Source: G963665925 sp050596425 (GTDB lineage Bacteria; Bacillota; Clostridia; Peptostreptococcales; Acidaminobacteraceae). From it: a stretch of 64,000 bases of DNA. Position numbers and translations under genes: made by a program. The number at the start of each line of letters is the position of its first letter. Positions within the stretch are counted from its first letter, which is position 1. Location of the stretch: contig NZ_CP192292.1 of NCBI RefSeq assembly GCF_050596425.1, positions 4,216,001-4,280,000 on the forward strand, in the 5' to 3' direction. The notes below the pieces were generated by a model that was not told the DNA's origin, did not search any database, and saw only the letters and a list, made by a program, of their open reading frames with translations. Below, piece after piece: positions 51,718 through 60,892 of the stretch.

Positions 51718-52908
51718 TTACGATTCGAAAGCTTCTTTTTTTAGAATTTCCGCTTTGTCTGTTCTTTCCCAAGGCAGGTCAATGTCCGTTCTGCCAAAGT
51801 GCCCATAAGCCGCTGTTTGACGGAAAATTGGCTTTCTAAGATCTAAATCTCTGATGATTGCTGCTGGACGAAGGTCAAAGTGCTTCATAACAAGCTCTTC
51901 AATTCTTTCTTCTGCCACCTTAGCCGTTCCAAATGTTTCTACAAGTACAGAAACTGGATGTGCCACACCGATCGCATAAGCAAGCTCTATTTCGCACTTG
52001 TCAGCTAGACCTGCCGCAACAATGTTCTTAGCCACATAACGCGCAGCATAAGCAGCCGATCTATCAACTTTTGTTGGATCTTTACCAGAGAACGCACCGC
52101 CGCCATGACGAGAGTATCCACCGTAAGTATCAACGATGATTTTACGTCCTGTTAGGCCTGCATCACCCTGTGGTCCACCGATAACAAAACGACCCGTCGG
52201 GTTAATCAGGTACTTCGTTGCGTCATTTAATAGCTCTGCTGGAACAATTGGTTTAACAACGTGTTCAATAAGATCTGCTTCGATTTGCTCACGTGTTACG
52301 TCTGGACCATGCTGTGTCGATATAACAATTGTATCCACACCCACTGGTTTGTCGTCAACATACTCAACTGTCACTTGTGTTTTACCATCAGGACGAAGGT
52401 AATCTAATACACCTTCCTTACGAACATCTGAAAGTTTCTTTGCCAACTTGTGCGCAAGAGAGATTGGAAGTGGCATGAGTTCTGGAGTTTCGTTACAAGC
52501 GAAGCCAAACATAAGACCCTGGTCACCAGCGCCGATAGCCTCGATTTCATCATTCATGGAACCTTCTTTGTGCTCAAGAGCTTCATCAACGCCCATAGCG
52601 ATATCAGATGATTGCTCGTCAATAGCTGTTAGAACTGCACAAGTTTCTCCATCAAATCCGTATTTTGCACGTGTGTAGCCAATTTCACCAACAGTCCTAC
52701 GCACAACTTTTGGAATATCTACATAACAATTTGTAGAAATCTCACCGCAAACGAGAACCATACCTGTTTTTACAGTTGTCTCACAAGCAACTCGAGCGTT
52801 TGGATCTTTCTCAAAAATGGCATCCAGAATGGCATCTGAGATCTGGTCACACATTTTATCTGGATGTCCTTCCGTAACGGACTCAGACGTAAATAGTCTT
52901 CTTTTCAT
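51718..52908 (-). CDS. metK: S-adenosylmethionine synthetase
   Basis: Makes SAM from methionine and ATP. 396 residues, typical. Motifs: ESVTEGHPDKMCDQISDAIL, GAGDQGLMFGFACNET, and GGAFSGKDPTKVDRSAAYAA with the conserved phosphate-binding loop. Start after GAGGAGGAAGTCTCTA-like sequence. A SAM-I riboswitch with intrinsic terminator lies in the leader 230 bases upstream, so expression should fall when SAM is plentiful. Confidence 0.98.
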   Translation of the reverse strand: MKRRLFTSESVTEGHPDKMCDQISDAILDAIFEKDPNARVACETTVKTGMVLVCGEISTNCYVDIPKVVRRTVGEIGYTRAKYGFDGETCAVLTAIDEQSSDIAMGVDEALEHKEGSMNDEIEAIGAGDQGLMFGFACNETPELMPLPISLAHKLAKKLSDVRKEGVLDYLRPDGKTQVTVEYVDDKPVGVDTIVISTQHGPDVTREQIEADLIEHVVKPIVPAELLNDATKYLINPTGRFVIGGPQGDAGLTGRKIIVDTYGGYSRHGGGAFSGKDPTKVDRSAAYAARYVAKNIVAAGLADKCEIELAYAIGVAHPVSVLVETFGTAKVAEERIEELVMKHFDLRPAAIIRDLDLRKPIFRQTAAYGHFGRTDIDLPWERTDKAEILKKEAFES

Positions 52909-53128
52909 TAGAGACTTCCTCCTCTACAATTAAATCATCTAAGGTACACACATATTTCCTTACAATCTGGAAAATAATTTGATTCTGTCACATTTCAACT
53001 TCGTCATATGTTTTTATGGATCAATTTTTCAAGGCAAGGCGCAAATTTTTCAGCTCGTAGGAGCTTGCTCTAATGCACATGACAAAAGGCGAAAAACATG
53101 CAACGGTGCACTTTGAAAATCTTCCCAT

Positions 53129-53275
53129 AAAAAAAGCCTCGTCGTTGACGAGGTTGTTTGCAAATTATAATTTGCACCTCATCTTCCAGATCACTCTGTG
53201 GGATTTAGCACCGTGTTACTACCGGTTGCCGGACGTCATCGGGCCCATTCCCTCAGTCACTCATAATAAGGTGTA
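53129..53275 (-). promoter_or_regulatory. SAM-I (S-box) riboswitch with terminator
   Basis: The minus strand carries the S-box core: CTTATTATGAGTGACTGAGG, then GGGCCCGATGACGTCCGGCAACCGG (positions about 53222-53246), GGTGCTAAATCC, and GATGAGGTG closing helix P1 with CACCTTAT. This is followed by a GCAAATTATAATTTGC palindrome (53160-53175) and a terminator stem CCTCGTC / GACGAGG with TTTTTTT (53128-53153). Metabolite-bound aptamer should favour the terminator. Confidence 0.95.
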
Positions 53276-53277
53276 AA

Positions 53278-53590
53278 ACCTATGAACTTTTTACTAAGCG
53301 ATTGTAACACAACAATTTTGTTTAGTCAAACATTTTTCGATATTTAAAATATTGAACAAACACTTAAGATAAAACGTTGAAAACACTTACTTTCACCTTA
53401 TCAATCTTCTGATTTCCCACTTTGTTTCATAAAAAAACGTAAAATTTCGCGGCAAATCAACTTTGCATTTAGCATCTACAACTCTATATGATTCATACAC
53501 AAGTTTCTTCAATTCTACTCATTCTTTTTTTATCCACGTCACCACTCATAAATCAAGCTTTTAATAGACTTTCTTTTTGAGCGACCTTCA
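53278..53590. other. Intergenic region between small RNA and SAM riboswitch
   Basis: AT-rich, probably holding the promoter of the riboswitch-metK transcript. No ORF with ribosome site and no further hairpin was found. Confidence 0.4.
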
Positions 53591-53754
53591 AAAAACACAA
53601 AAGCGACCGGGGGAGGTCGCCATGTGTTTGAGGTATAACTACAACATGTAGTTAGATTAATGATGTTAAATAGGTCACAATCATTGAAATAGGGGGAGAA
53701 CCTCCTTCTTTGGGGGATGAGGTTCCTAATGATGTGCGCCTGACTTTATCAGGC
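53591..53754 (-). ncRNA. Candidate small RNA with three CCCCC motifs
   Basis: An independent transcription unit with promoter, four hairpins and terminator but no credible ORF. In order: hairpin CGCCTGA / TCAGGCG (53737-53755), then hairpin GAACCTC / GAGGTTC (53698-53725) whose 14-base loop holds ATCCCCCA. Single-stranded TCCCCCTATTTC (to about 53686) comes next, then hairpin AACTACA / TGTAGTT (53637-53653), then terminator GCGACC / GGTCGC with loop TCCCCC (53603-53620) and TTTTGTGTTTTTT. Open C-rich motifs are known from staphylococcal sRNAs that pair with ribosome sites. No named family is recognised. A 74-codon frame across it starts before the promoter and is rejected. Confidence 0.75.
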
Positions 53755-53760
53755 GACTGC

Positions 53761-53789
53761 ATTGTATCATAGGTTTTTTTCCCTGTTAA
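53761..53789 (-). promoter_or_regulatory. Sigma-A promoter of the candidate small RNA
   Basis: The minus strand shows TTAACA and TACAAT with 17-base spacing. Transcription would start about 53754, next to the first hairpin. Confidence 0.75.
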
Positions 53790-53945
53790 GACATCCCCTG
53801 CGAAAAGCACATTTCTTTGACTGAACAACATTCTTTTGAGGATAAAATGCCATCTAGGGCACATAAGTGGTTTCATAATTCATTCTGTATAATTATGTAT
53901 AGGACTTTTTAGTAGGACTTTTTATTATGACTTCTTATATGACTT

Positions 53946-54701
53946 CTATAAATGAAATGTTTCTTTAAAGGACTTTATCTGATTTCGTGCCACAGGCACT
54001 TTTTCATCGAAAAACTTCATCTTAACCATATATGTATTATTGAACCAAGGCTCAATGGCTTCAACAAAATCAACATTCATTAAGTAGGCCCTGTGCGATC
54101 TAAAAAATCTATCATTATGGAGTTTTTCCTCTAAATGACTTAGGGAATGGGCATAGGTGAATATACCCTTAACCGTATAAATGGTTGTGTGCTTATCCAC
54201 TATGGTTGCGTAAATAATGTCGCAAGTTTCAACGGGTATAAACTTGCCTCCATTTTCAAGACAAATCTTATCCACTTCATACACATGGTCTGCATCCATT
54301 TTTTCTATCACAGCTTTAATAGACTGCTTGTTATGAACAATATTTCTTTCCCTAGCCTTTTCTATGGCGCCTCTTAATCTCTCGCCACTTATTGGTTTAA
54401 GCAGGTAGTCCACGGCGTTCAGCTCAAAGGCCCGAATTGCAAATTCATCATAAGCTGTTGTGAAAACAATCATAGGAGGATTGTCACCACTCATCCATTT
54501 CTCCGCCACCCGCACCCCAGTAATAACAGGCATATTTATATCTAAAAAAACCAAGTCTACAGGGTCTTCCTTTTGATACTGACAAGCATCAGGCCCACTG
54601 CTTGCTTCTCTAACAACTTCTATATCCTCAAAATCTTCAAGCAAAAACCGAAGCTCATCACGAGCTGGTTTTTCATCATCCACGATCATGCATTTTATCA
54701 T
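53946..54701 (-). CDS. Orphan LytTR-family response regulator
   Basis: 251 residues. Receiver domain (1-120): MIKCMIVDDEKPARDELRFL with the acidic pair at 8-9, phosphoacceptor Asp in LVFLDINMPVITG, Lys in YLLKPI. LytTR DNA-binding domain (about 150-251): FFRSHRAYLMNVDFVEAIEP. ATG at 54701 is preceded by ATGGGGGATAAT. No sensor kinase is adjacent; the next gene is divergent. Its ribosome site contains TGGGGGAT, exactly complementary to the first CCCCC loop of the candidate small RNA 950 bases downstream, so it is a likely target. Confidence 0.93.
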   Translation of the reverse strand: MIKCMIVDDEKPARDELRFLLEDFEDIEVVREASSGPDACQYQKEDPVDLVFLDINMPVITGVRVAEKWMSGDNPPMIVFTTAYDEFAIRAFELNAVDYLLKPISGERLRGAIEKARERNIVHNKQSIKAVIEKMDADHVYEVDKICLENGGKFIPVETCDIIYATIVDKHTTIYTVKGIFTYAHSLSHLEEKLHNDRFFRSHRAYLMNVDFVEAIEPWFNNTYMVKMKFFDEKVPVARNQIKSFKETFHL

Positions 54702-54989
54702 ATTATCCCCCATTTTTTGTCACTATTTTTATCCCTCTCATTCTATCAGCATACTCTTAGACTTTCTACTCTTCAAATGACTTTTATATATTTTTTCAGA
54801 TTTGAACCCTCTTTACCTCTATAAGCTTAATCATTATATTGTTCATATTCGACTTTCAAACGCCCTCTTCAGGTCACCGTTTTGTCAAAGTCATTATAAT
54901 TCAGTAACAAGGCTTCTAGATTGATTGTAAAGACACTTGGCGTTTGTTATAATCAAACGAGCCAAAAATTAGTAAAAGCAGGTGAAATC

Positions 54990-55475
54990 ATGGATTTAAT
55001 GCAACTGTTACTTAAAGAGTTTAAACTGCTGCTGCTTGCAGCAATGCCCATCATAGAACTTAGAGGGGCCATTCCTGCAGGTATGGTTATGGGACTTGAC
55101 CCTCTAACATCGGCCACAATCTCCTTTATTGGAAGTATGCTTCCGGTGCCATTTATTTTATTTGGCATGAAGCCCGTTCTAGAATTTATGAGGCGGTTTA
55201 AGTGGGCGGAAAAGTTTCTTGATTGGATTGTCAACCGCACGGTAAAAAGAGCTAAAAACTTTGACAAGTACTCCTTCTACGGCCTTATGCTATTTGTGGC
55301 AGTGCCCCTTCCAACAACAGGGGTTTGGACCGGCAGTATGGCCGCCTCCATATTCGGCATGAAGGTTAAACGAAGTTTTTTCGCCATTTTACTTGGCAAC
55401 CTTATTGCTGCATTTGTCATCACTGCAGGAAGCACCTTTGCCGCATCAATTTTTGAGAAAATTCCCCTTCTTTAA
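54990..55475 (+). CDS. Small multidrug-export-type membrane protein (COG2426)
   Basis: Integral membrane protein of 161 residues. The conserved opening KLLLLAAMPIIELRGAIPAG and the later VAVPLPTTGVWTGSMAA mark the COG2426 family, annotated as putative small multidrug export protein. Four to five hydrophobic helices. Substrate not established for the family. The ATG at 54990 has AGGTGAAATC upstream; the open frame begins 23 codons earlier without a ribosome site. Single gene between a divergent regulator and a strong terminator. Confidence 0.88.
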   Translation: MDLMQLLLKEFKLLLLAAMPIIELRGAIPAGMVMGLDPLTSATISFIGSMLPVPFILFGMKPVLEFMRRFKWAEKFLDWIVNRTVKRAKNFDKYSFYGLMLFVAVPLPTTGVWTGSMAASIFGMKVKRSFFAILLGNLIAAFVITAGSTFAASIFEKIPLL

Positions 55476-55564
55476 ATGAATAAGAAGCTGGGAATGAAAA
55501 CGTCAAATATAAATCTTGGATAAAAGCCTTATTTGCAAGACAAAGCACGCCAAGATTTTAACTT

Positions 55565-55606
55565 AAGAGTCTAGGGGGCCAACAGAAGTTGGCCCCCTAG
55601 ACTCTT
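55565..55606 (+). terminator. Strong terminator after COG2426 gene
   Basis: Stem GAGTCTAGGGGGCCAAC / GTTGGCCCCCTAGACTC (17 perfect pairs), loop AGAA, then TTATTTTAT. It ends the plus-strand transcript before the glycosidase gene. Confidence 0.9.
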
Positions 55607-55713
55607 ATTTTATAAAGGCAAAGTGTTATTTGATTGTAATTCAATTGTAACTGCTTACACTCTATTTCGTAATACTAAAGGGTTATAATGGTCTTGAAAG
55701 GTGGGAACATATT

Positions 55714-58440
55714 ATGAAATACTACACTAAAATTATTGCGGCACTGATGGCAATTGCACTGGCAGTTTCCTCTCCCGCTTCTTTTGCATACAACAAGCTC
55801 TACCATACATATTCCAGTACATCAGCCCTTGCCCCTGGTGTCACGCTAACCCAGGAGCAAAGAATGACTGATAGCGGATGGTTTAATGTCAATCTGGTCA
55901 CAATTGATTTAACAAACCCTTCTGTGAAATCAACAGTCCTCTTACCTGAGTATATCTCTCAAAAGGCGACACTTATGGACTTGGCAAAATCAGAAGATGA
56001 CGTTGTGGCTGCCATCAATGGCGATTTCTTTGATACTCAGGGGCAATCAACACTTGGTATGGTTGTAAAGGATGGTGAGTACATCACTTCATCCATTCAC
56101 GATGATCGGTTTTACACCTATTTACAACTTGATGATGGCCGATCATATATTGCCAAAGTACTAGGGGAATCCACTAAGCTTACAAAAGATGGATTCAGCC
56201 TGGATATCACCTATAAAAACAAACCCTATTTACAGTATGACAGGGCCATAGTCTTTGATCGCAACTGGGGAAATGCCAGTATTGGCAACACCAACTCAGA
56301 ATCTGTCATTGAAATGGTCGTTGTCGATGACACCATCGTTTCTATAGCCCTCGACCCATCCCCTCAGAAAATCCCTGAAGATGGATATATCGTCTCAGCT
56401 GTGGGCACACTCATTCCTCAGATTCACAGCAATTTTAAAGTTGGTGACAAAGTGGAACTCAAAGAAGGTGGCTTCATCAGCCATCTTGACCAGGCCATTG
56501 GCGGTGGGGCTAAAATTTTGACTGAAGGTGTACCGGAAACGGACTTTTCCCTAAATATATCCGGTCGTCACCCTCGATCTGCACTGGGTTTTTCCCAGGA
56601 CAACACCAAACTGTTTCTTGCGACAATTGATGGACGCCATGGCGATTTTACTGGCATGACTCAAACCGAGCTGGCTTACCTAATGGCTGAGGCAGGGGCC
56701 TACAACGCTATCAACTTAGATGGAGGCGGATCCTCAGAAATGGTAACCAAGTCTCTTGGTGAGACAAACTTAGAGATTATAAACCATCCATCAGATGGCA
56801 CAGAAAGACGTATTCACAACGGCATTGGTATTAAAAACATTGGTGAAAAAGGCCCACTTGACCAAATCTTAATCCAGGCCTCACAGGAGCGGTACTTTAC
56901 AGGGTCAAGCATTGACCTCTCCCTAAAAGGCATTGATAAGAACTACCATCCCGTTGAGCTTTCTAGTGATGCCCTTGAAATAGAGGCCTTTGGTATTGAC
57001 CATAAGATAGTAGACGGCGAAGTGATCCCACTTGAGGCGGGCACACTCACCATACATGTTCAACAAGGGAAAGCCTCAGGACAAATCACAACAGAGGTCA
57101 TTGGTAAGCCGGTTCGAATATCTGTTTATCCTCAGACCGCACGTTTGATGCCTGGGGAATCCTTAAATGTATCACTAACAGGTTATGATAAAAACGGATT
57201 TTCAGCGCCTTTGAAAGTAAAGGATGTTGATATACTCCAGTCAGGTGTTCATGGTGCTTTAGTGGATTCAAGGTACACCGTAACTGAACCCGGAAGTGGT
57301 TACGTGCGATTCAGTCTTGGCGATGCCAGTGCATTCATGTCTCTCGGGGTTGGAGAAAGTGCTGAGCCCCTTTATGATTTTGAAAAAGAACTGGGTACTT
57401 TTGTCGCCTACCCTGAAAACGTGACTGGTTCCTATGCCCTTACAAACTTTGCCCGCAGTGGTAAATTGGGTGGTACACTACAGTACGACTTTAAGAAAGA
57501 CACAGCCACACGGGCGGCCTATGTCAAATTCGGTGATGACGGTCTAAGTCTACCAGAAAATACAAAGAAAATAGGTCTTTGGGTATTTGGTGACTATGCT
57601 AACAACCACTGGCTAAGAGGCAAGGTCACGGACACAACAGGAAAGGTTCATACCATCGATTTTACTAAAAATGTGGACTGGACAGGCTGGAAAAAGGTCG
57701 AAGCATCTCTTCCTGTCGGATATGAGTTCAAGACTTTAAATCGACTCTATTTGGTCGAGACTGATCCAGCCATACGAGATGCAGGGGTCATTGTCTTTGA
57801 TGATCTAGAAGCCGTTGTGACTGCCGCTCCACCTGAAAATCTCAATGCAACCAGTGATTCACCCTATCAATTTAAAACACTTGATCCCGATACAGCAGAT
57901 CTCGTTATTGAAATGAAAGAGGACAAAGATCAAACAGAATCAGAAGTGGATAGTGATGAGAGTGACACAGAGAAAAGTGGCGATGCAAAAACATCACAGA
58001 CACCGTCTCCTGCCGTAACCTCCACCACTCAACTTTCTGGGAACAGAGTGATAAAAACCTTAAATGAAACAACAGAAATTTTATCTGTTAACAATGACGG
58101 TCGTTTTATCAATCGCACCAGTCAGGTGGAAGGCTGGAACAGCATCCTAAACTTTGCACCTAGTGAGACAACCAAGGATGTGGTTGTCATGATGAGTGCC
58201 TCATATAGTTTCAAGAATAATTTTGATAAAAAACTCTTTGAGGATAAACTCAATCAACTTCGTACCGACTTAGGCAAACGGGTTATCATTGTATCACCAG
58301 GAAGTAATGACACCCTTGATGTGATTGATGGTCTCTGGTATGTGACCTATAAAAAGAACGATGATACGGAACTGCTTTTCGATTTTGATGGCGATATTCC
58401 TCAGGTTGAAAAGGTGACATTTTTGAGTTTTGATGAATAA
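55714..58440 (+). CDS. Secreted multidomain phosphodiester glycosidase
   Basis: 908 residues. Signal peptide: MKYYTKIIAALMAIALAVSS, then PASFAY. The phosphodiester glycosidase (NAGPA) domain lies at about 90-380: AAINGDFFDTQGQ, GFSQDNTKLFLATIDGRHGD, YNAINLDGGGSSEMV. An Ig-like region (385-540), a beta-sandwich domain possibly binding carbohydrate (550-705), an acidic Ser/Thr linker (745-780, KEDKDQTESEVDSDESDTEK) and a C-terminal alpha/beta domain (795-908) without a motif I recognise follow. It could remodel wall or exopolysaccharide. Start after GAAAGGTGGGAACATATT. No cell-wall anchor was seen. Confidence 0.9.
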   Translation: MKYYTKIIAALMAIALAVSSPASFAYNKLYHTYSSTSALAPGVTLTQEQRMTDSGWFNVNLVTIDLTNPSVKSTVLLPEYISQKATLMDLAKSEDDVVAAINGDFFDTQGQSTLGMVVKDGEYITSSIHDDRFYTYLQLDDGRSYIAKVLGESTKLTKDGFSLDITYKNKPYLQYDRAIVFDRNWGNASIGNTNSESVIEMVVVDDTIVSIALDPSPQKIPEDGYIVSAVGTLIPQIHSNFKVGDKVELKEGGFISHLDQAIGGGAKILTEGVPETDFSLNISGRHPRSALGFSQDNTKLFLATIDGRHGDFTGMTQTELAYLMAEAGAYNAINLDGGGSSEMVTKSLGETNLEIINHPSDGTERRIHNGIGIKNIGEKGPLDQILIQASQERYFTGSSIDLSLKGIDKNYHPVELSSDALEIEAFGIDHKIVDGEVIPLEAGTLTIHVQQGKASGQITTEVIGKPVRISVYPQTARLMPGESLNVSLTGYDKNGFSAPLKVKDVDILQSGVHGALVDSRYTVTEPGSGYVRFSLGDASAFMSLGVGESAEPLYDFEKELGTFVAYPENVTGSYALTNFARSGKLGGTLQYDFKKDTATRAAYVKFGDDGLSLPENTKKIGLWVFGDYANNHWLRGKVTDTTGKVHTIDFTKNVDWTGWKKVEASLPVGYEFKTLNRLYLVETDPAIRDAGVIVFDDLEAVVTAAPPENLNATSDSPYQFKTLDPDTADLVIEMKEDKDQTESEVDSDESDTEKSGDAKTSQTPSPAVTSTTQLSGNRVIKTLNETTEILSVNNDGRFINRTSQVEGWNSILNFAPSETTKDVVVMMSASYSFKNNFDKKLFEDKLNQLRTDLGKRVIIVSPGSNDTLDVIDGLWYVTYKKNDDTELLFDFDGDIPQVEKVTFLSFDE

Positions 58441-58463
58441 GAAACGTAAATAGTTATCACTTA

Positions 58464-58494
58464 AAAAGGAGATATCCAGTGGGATATCTCCTTT
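58464..58494 (+). terminator. Terminator after the glycosidase gene
   Basis: Arms AAAAGGAGATATCC / GGATATCTCCTTTT around AGTG, then TTATAG. The A-rich left side means it could also work on the minus strand. Confidence 0.88.
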
Positions 58495-58570
58495 TTTATA
58501 GTTCTAATATTCTAGTGTTTCAATTGATACAAAATTGACTAAAAGTGATTTTTAAACTATTGCATAAAAA

Positions 58571-58596
58571 AAGCCATGCAATGTGATTGCATGACT
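58571..58596 (-). terminator. Terminator after the AEC transporter gene
   Basis: Arms AAGTCATGCAAT / ATTGCATGGCTT on the minus strand with loop CAC (one mismatch), followed by TTTTTATGC, 18 bases past the stop codon. Confidence 0.85.
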
Positions 58597-58613
58597 TAAC
58601 GCCCTCTTAATTT

Positions 58614-59543
58614 CTACTGTACAAGACCAATCATAATAGGAATACTCACAATAGACAGCAGTGTTGTTATGAAAATAAGCTTGGAAGCCAGTTTAAAATC
58701 CGACTTATATTTTGATGCTATTATGGCTGAGTTTGCAGCAGCCGGCATGGCAGCCACAACCACAGGAATCACAAGCGTTATACCACTCACCCCGAAAGCC
58801 TTCAGTCCGAAAAAGACAAGCAGGGGTATGACAACCAGTCTATGAAGTGTCAGCACATAGTCTTTCCAGTCACTAAGTAGTTCTTTCGGATGAACTTCAG
58901 CCAGAATAAAACCTATAAACATCATAGAGAGTGGTGTTGTTGCACTCCCTATCATTTTCACGGTTTTGAACAGTGGGCCTGGCAGTTTAATGCCTATCAA
59001 AAATAAGGTGAAACCAATAAAAACAGCAATCATGGCTGGATTAATGGATGACTTGATGATGGAAAGAACCGATCGCTTTACAGCATCTTCCCGATGAGAC
59101 CGCTGCATGATGAAGACCCCATAAGACCAAACGAGGACAGAAAAGGACAGATTATATATAGCCGCATAAAAGACAGCTTCTTCACCAAAGGCCGCATGCA
59201 GGACTGGATAGCCCATAAAACCACAGTTTGAAAACACTGCTATGTATTCATAAACATCTCGAGCCGCCCCTTTAATTTTTAGAGCCCTATTCAAAAGCTT
59301 GGCCAGTACAATAGACACGCCGTAGATGGTAAAGGATAAAAATACAAGCATGCCACTATTTATAAGGACTTCCACAGAAAAGTCAAAGGCCATAGATGAC
59401 AATATAAAAGCTGGCAAGCAAACATTGATAACGAGACTGCTCACTTCTTTATTAATATGTTCTGTTACAATGCCTCTCTTTTTAATAATAATCCCCGCCA
59501 CGATCAGCAAAAATAGGACGAGAACCTGTTCCATACCTACCAT
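58614..59543 (-). CDS. Auxin-efflux-carrier (AEC) family transporter
   Basis: Membrane carrier of 309 residues with about ten helices in two halves, as in AEC/MleP-type proteins that move organic anions such as malate. Typical: VNVCLPAFILSSM, VFSNCGFMGYPVLHAAFGEE, NPAMIAVFIGFTLFLIGIKL and ATTPLSMMFIGFILAE. ATG after AGTAGGTGAAAAA. It starts nine bases after the unknown gene upstream, so the two are co-transcribed. Substrate unknown. Confidence 0.93.
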   Translation of the reverse strand: MVGMEQVLVLFLLIVAGIIIKKRGIVTEHINKEVSSLVINVCLPAFILSSMAFDFSVEVLINSGMLVFLSFTIYGVSIVLAKLLNRALKIKGAARDVYEYIAVFSNCGFMGYPVLHAAFGEEAVFYAAIYNLSFSVLVWSYGVFIMQRSHREDAVKRSVLSIIKSSINPAMIAVFIGFTLFLIGIKLPGPLFKTVKMIGSATTPLSMMFIGFILAEVHPKELLSDWKDYVLTLHRLVVIPLLVFFGLKAFGVSGITLVIPVVVAAMPAAANSAIIASKYKSDFKLASKLIFITTLLSIVSIPIMIGLVQ

Positions 59544-59551
59544 TTTTTCAC

Positions 59552-60718
59552 CTACTCTTCTCCATTAAGAAAATCAAAGAAATCCCCATAGCCGCTGTTT
59601 ACGAAATCATACAAAAGAGGCACATCAATGACAAACTGTCCGGCTGGCCGAATCAGTTTATCCCCGCTCCAGTTTAGGAGTTCTGATTCAATTTGCTCAA
59701 GACTTTCTTCACTGAAGCTGCTGATCAGCATTTGATTTTCGTCAGTTATGTAATAAAGTCCAAGAATGTCCCCACTTAAGTAGAAAATTGAATGCTCCAC
59801 ATGGTCATTGTTGTCTTTAAATCTAGAATAAAGGACACCAGCCTCGTGCTCATTGGCCATAAGCTCTGGATACTTGTCCTCTAAATCAAATCCAAAATTC
59901 TCATCAAGGAGCGTATAAACAGATATGAACTCTTTCTTCTTGAGCATCATAGCTGCTTCTATAGATGAAACTTTCATCCCCTGAACTATTTCAGCGGACT
60001 TGACCTTGAAAGATGTGCTTGATTCATTCAGAGCAATTTCAGAAATATACATATAATATCCTGTTTGTCCGTCAATCAATGATGTGACCTCGTAAAGGCC
60101 TTCTGAAATGGTCTTTATGGACTCACGAATCAAGGTGCTCGGCGACACTGTTAAACTTCGAAATTCTGCATTGCTTTCTGTCTTATTCCATAAAGCCCGA
60201 CGTCCAGACCAATCATGTCCCACCGTACGCATCATAAAGTAATGGATGGTTCCATAAGCTTTTGTTTCAGGGGACAAGGCTCTGCAGATCACATCATACT
60301 CATCAGCATTATAGATGGCTGTCTTATTGACATTCGGGAAAGCCTCTTCGATTTCTGGGTACTCTCCCAGACATTCTGGCGCAACTGCAACAGCAGACTG
60401 AAGCATAATTCGAACATCTTTCGCTTCTAGGGAAACAAAGTCTCCACCAAGTCCACCCATCATACTCATGATTTGCTCATTTAAAAACGCTTCATCAGGA
60501 TTAATATAGTACTCATACCCATCGATTCCATATGACTCGTAATCCAGATGATAAAGCTCATGAAAATACTCTTCCTCGGATTTTTGCCAAACAACATGAA
60601 CACCCACCACGCCCATAAGCCTTGTATTTGTCGCCCTAGCACGTAAAAAATGGTATCCGCTATGCAGTTTTCGTCCATAACCACCTTCAATGACAGTCAG
60701 GTTGAGTCTATTTTTCAT
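59552..60718 (-). CDS. Unknown 388-residue protein
   Basis: Unrecognised soluble protein. Clear features: an N-terminal region rich in aromatic residues (RKLHSGYHFLRARATNTRLM, VVGVHVVWQKSEEEYFHELYHLD), a central segment FMMRTVGHDWSGRRALW, and an acidic C-terminal half. HELYHLD is reminiscent of a His/Asp metal site (it is not HExxH). No membrane segments and no signal peptide. The ribosome site is weak (GAAAGCTGGATAAAC). Operon partner of the AEC transporter. Confidence 0.75.
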   Translation of the reverse strand: MKNRLNLTVIEGGYGRKLHSGYHFLRARATNTRLMGVVGVHVVWQKSEEEYFHELYHLDYESYGIDGYEYYINPDEAFLNEQIMSMMGGLGGDFVSLEAKDVRIMLQSAVAVAPECLGEYPEIEEAFPNVNKTAIYNADEYDVICRALSPETKAYGTIHYFMMRTVGHDWSGRRALWNKTESNAEFRSLTVSPSTLIRESIKTISEGLYEVTSLIDGQTGYYMYISEIALNESSTSFKVKSAEIVQGMKVSSIEAAMMLKKKEFISVYTLLDENFGFDLEDKYPELMANEHEAGVLYSRFKDNNDHVEHSIFYLSGDILGLYYITDENQMLISSFSEESLEQIESELLNWSGDKLIRPAGQFVIDVPLLYDFVNSGYGDFFDFLNGEE

Positions 60719-60830
60719 GTTTATCCAGCTTTCTCTATTGAGCGATTTTCATATCGCCTACTATTTATTATATGGGTAAAACCCATTTATCTGTCTCAAG
60801 GTATTATAACATTCATAGTGGTCAGGTAAA

Positions 60831-60858
60831 AGGCTGATAAGCATTTGCCTATCAGCCT
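60831..60858 (-). terminator. Terminator after pgcA
   Basis: Arms AGGCTGATA / TATCAGCCT with a 10-base loop, then TTTTACC on the minus strand, 35 bases past the stop codon. Confidence 0.75.
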
Positions 60859-60892
60859 GTCACCACATCATATATTTTTTAGATCATTTAAC

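Noticed and set aside
53652..53876. 74-codon minus-strand ORF over the small RNA gene
   Set aside because: It starts before the predicted promoter, has no ribosome site, and its sequence is explained by hairpins of the RNA.
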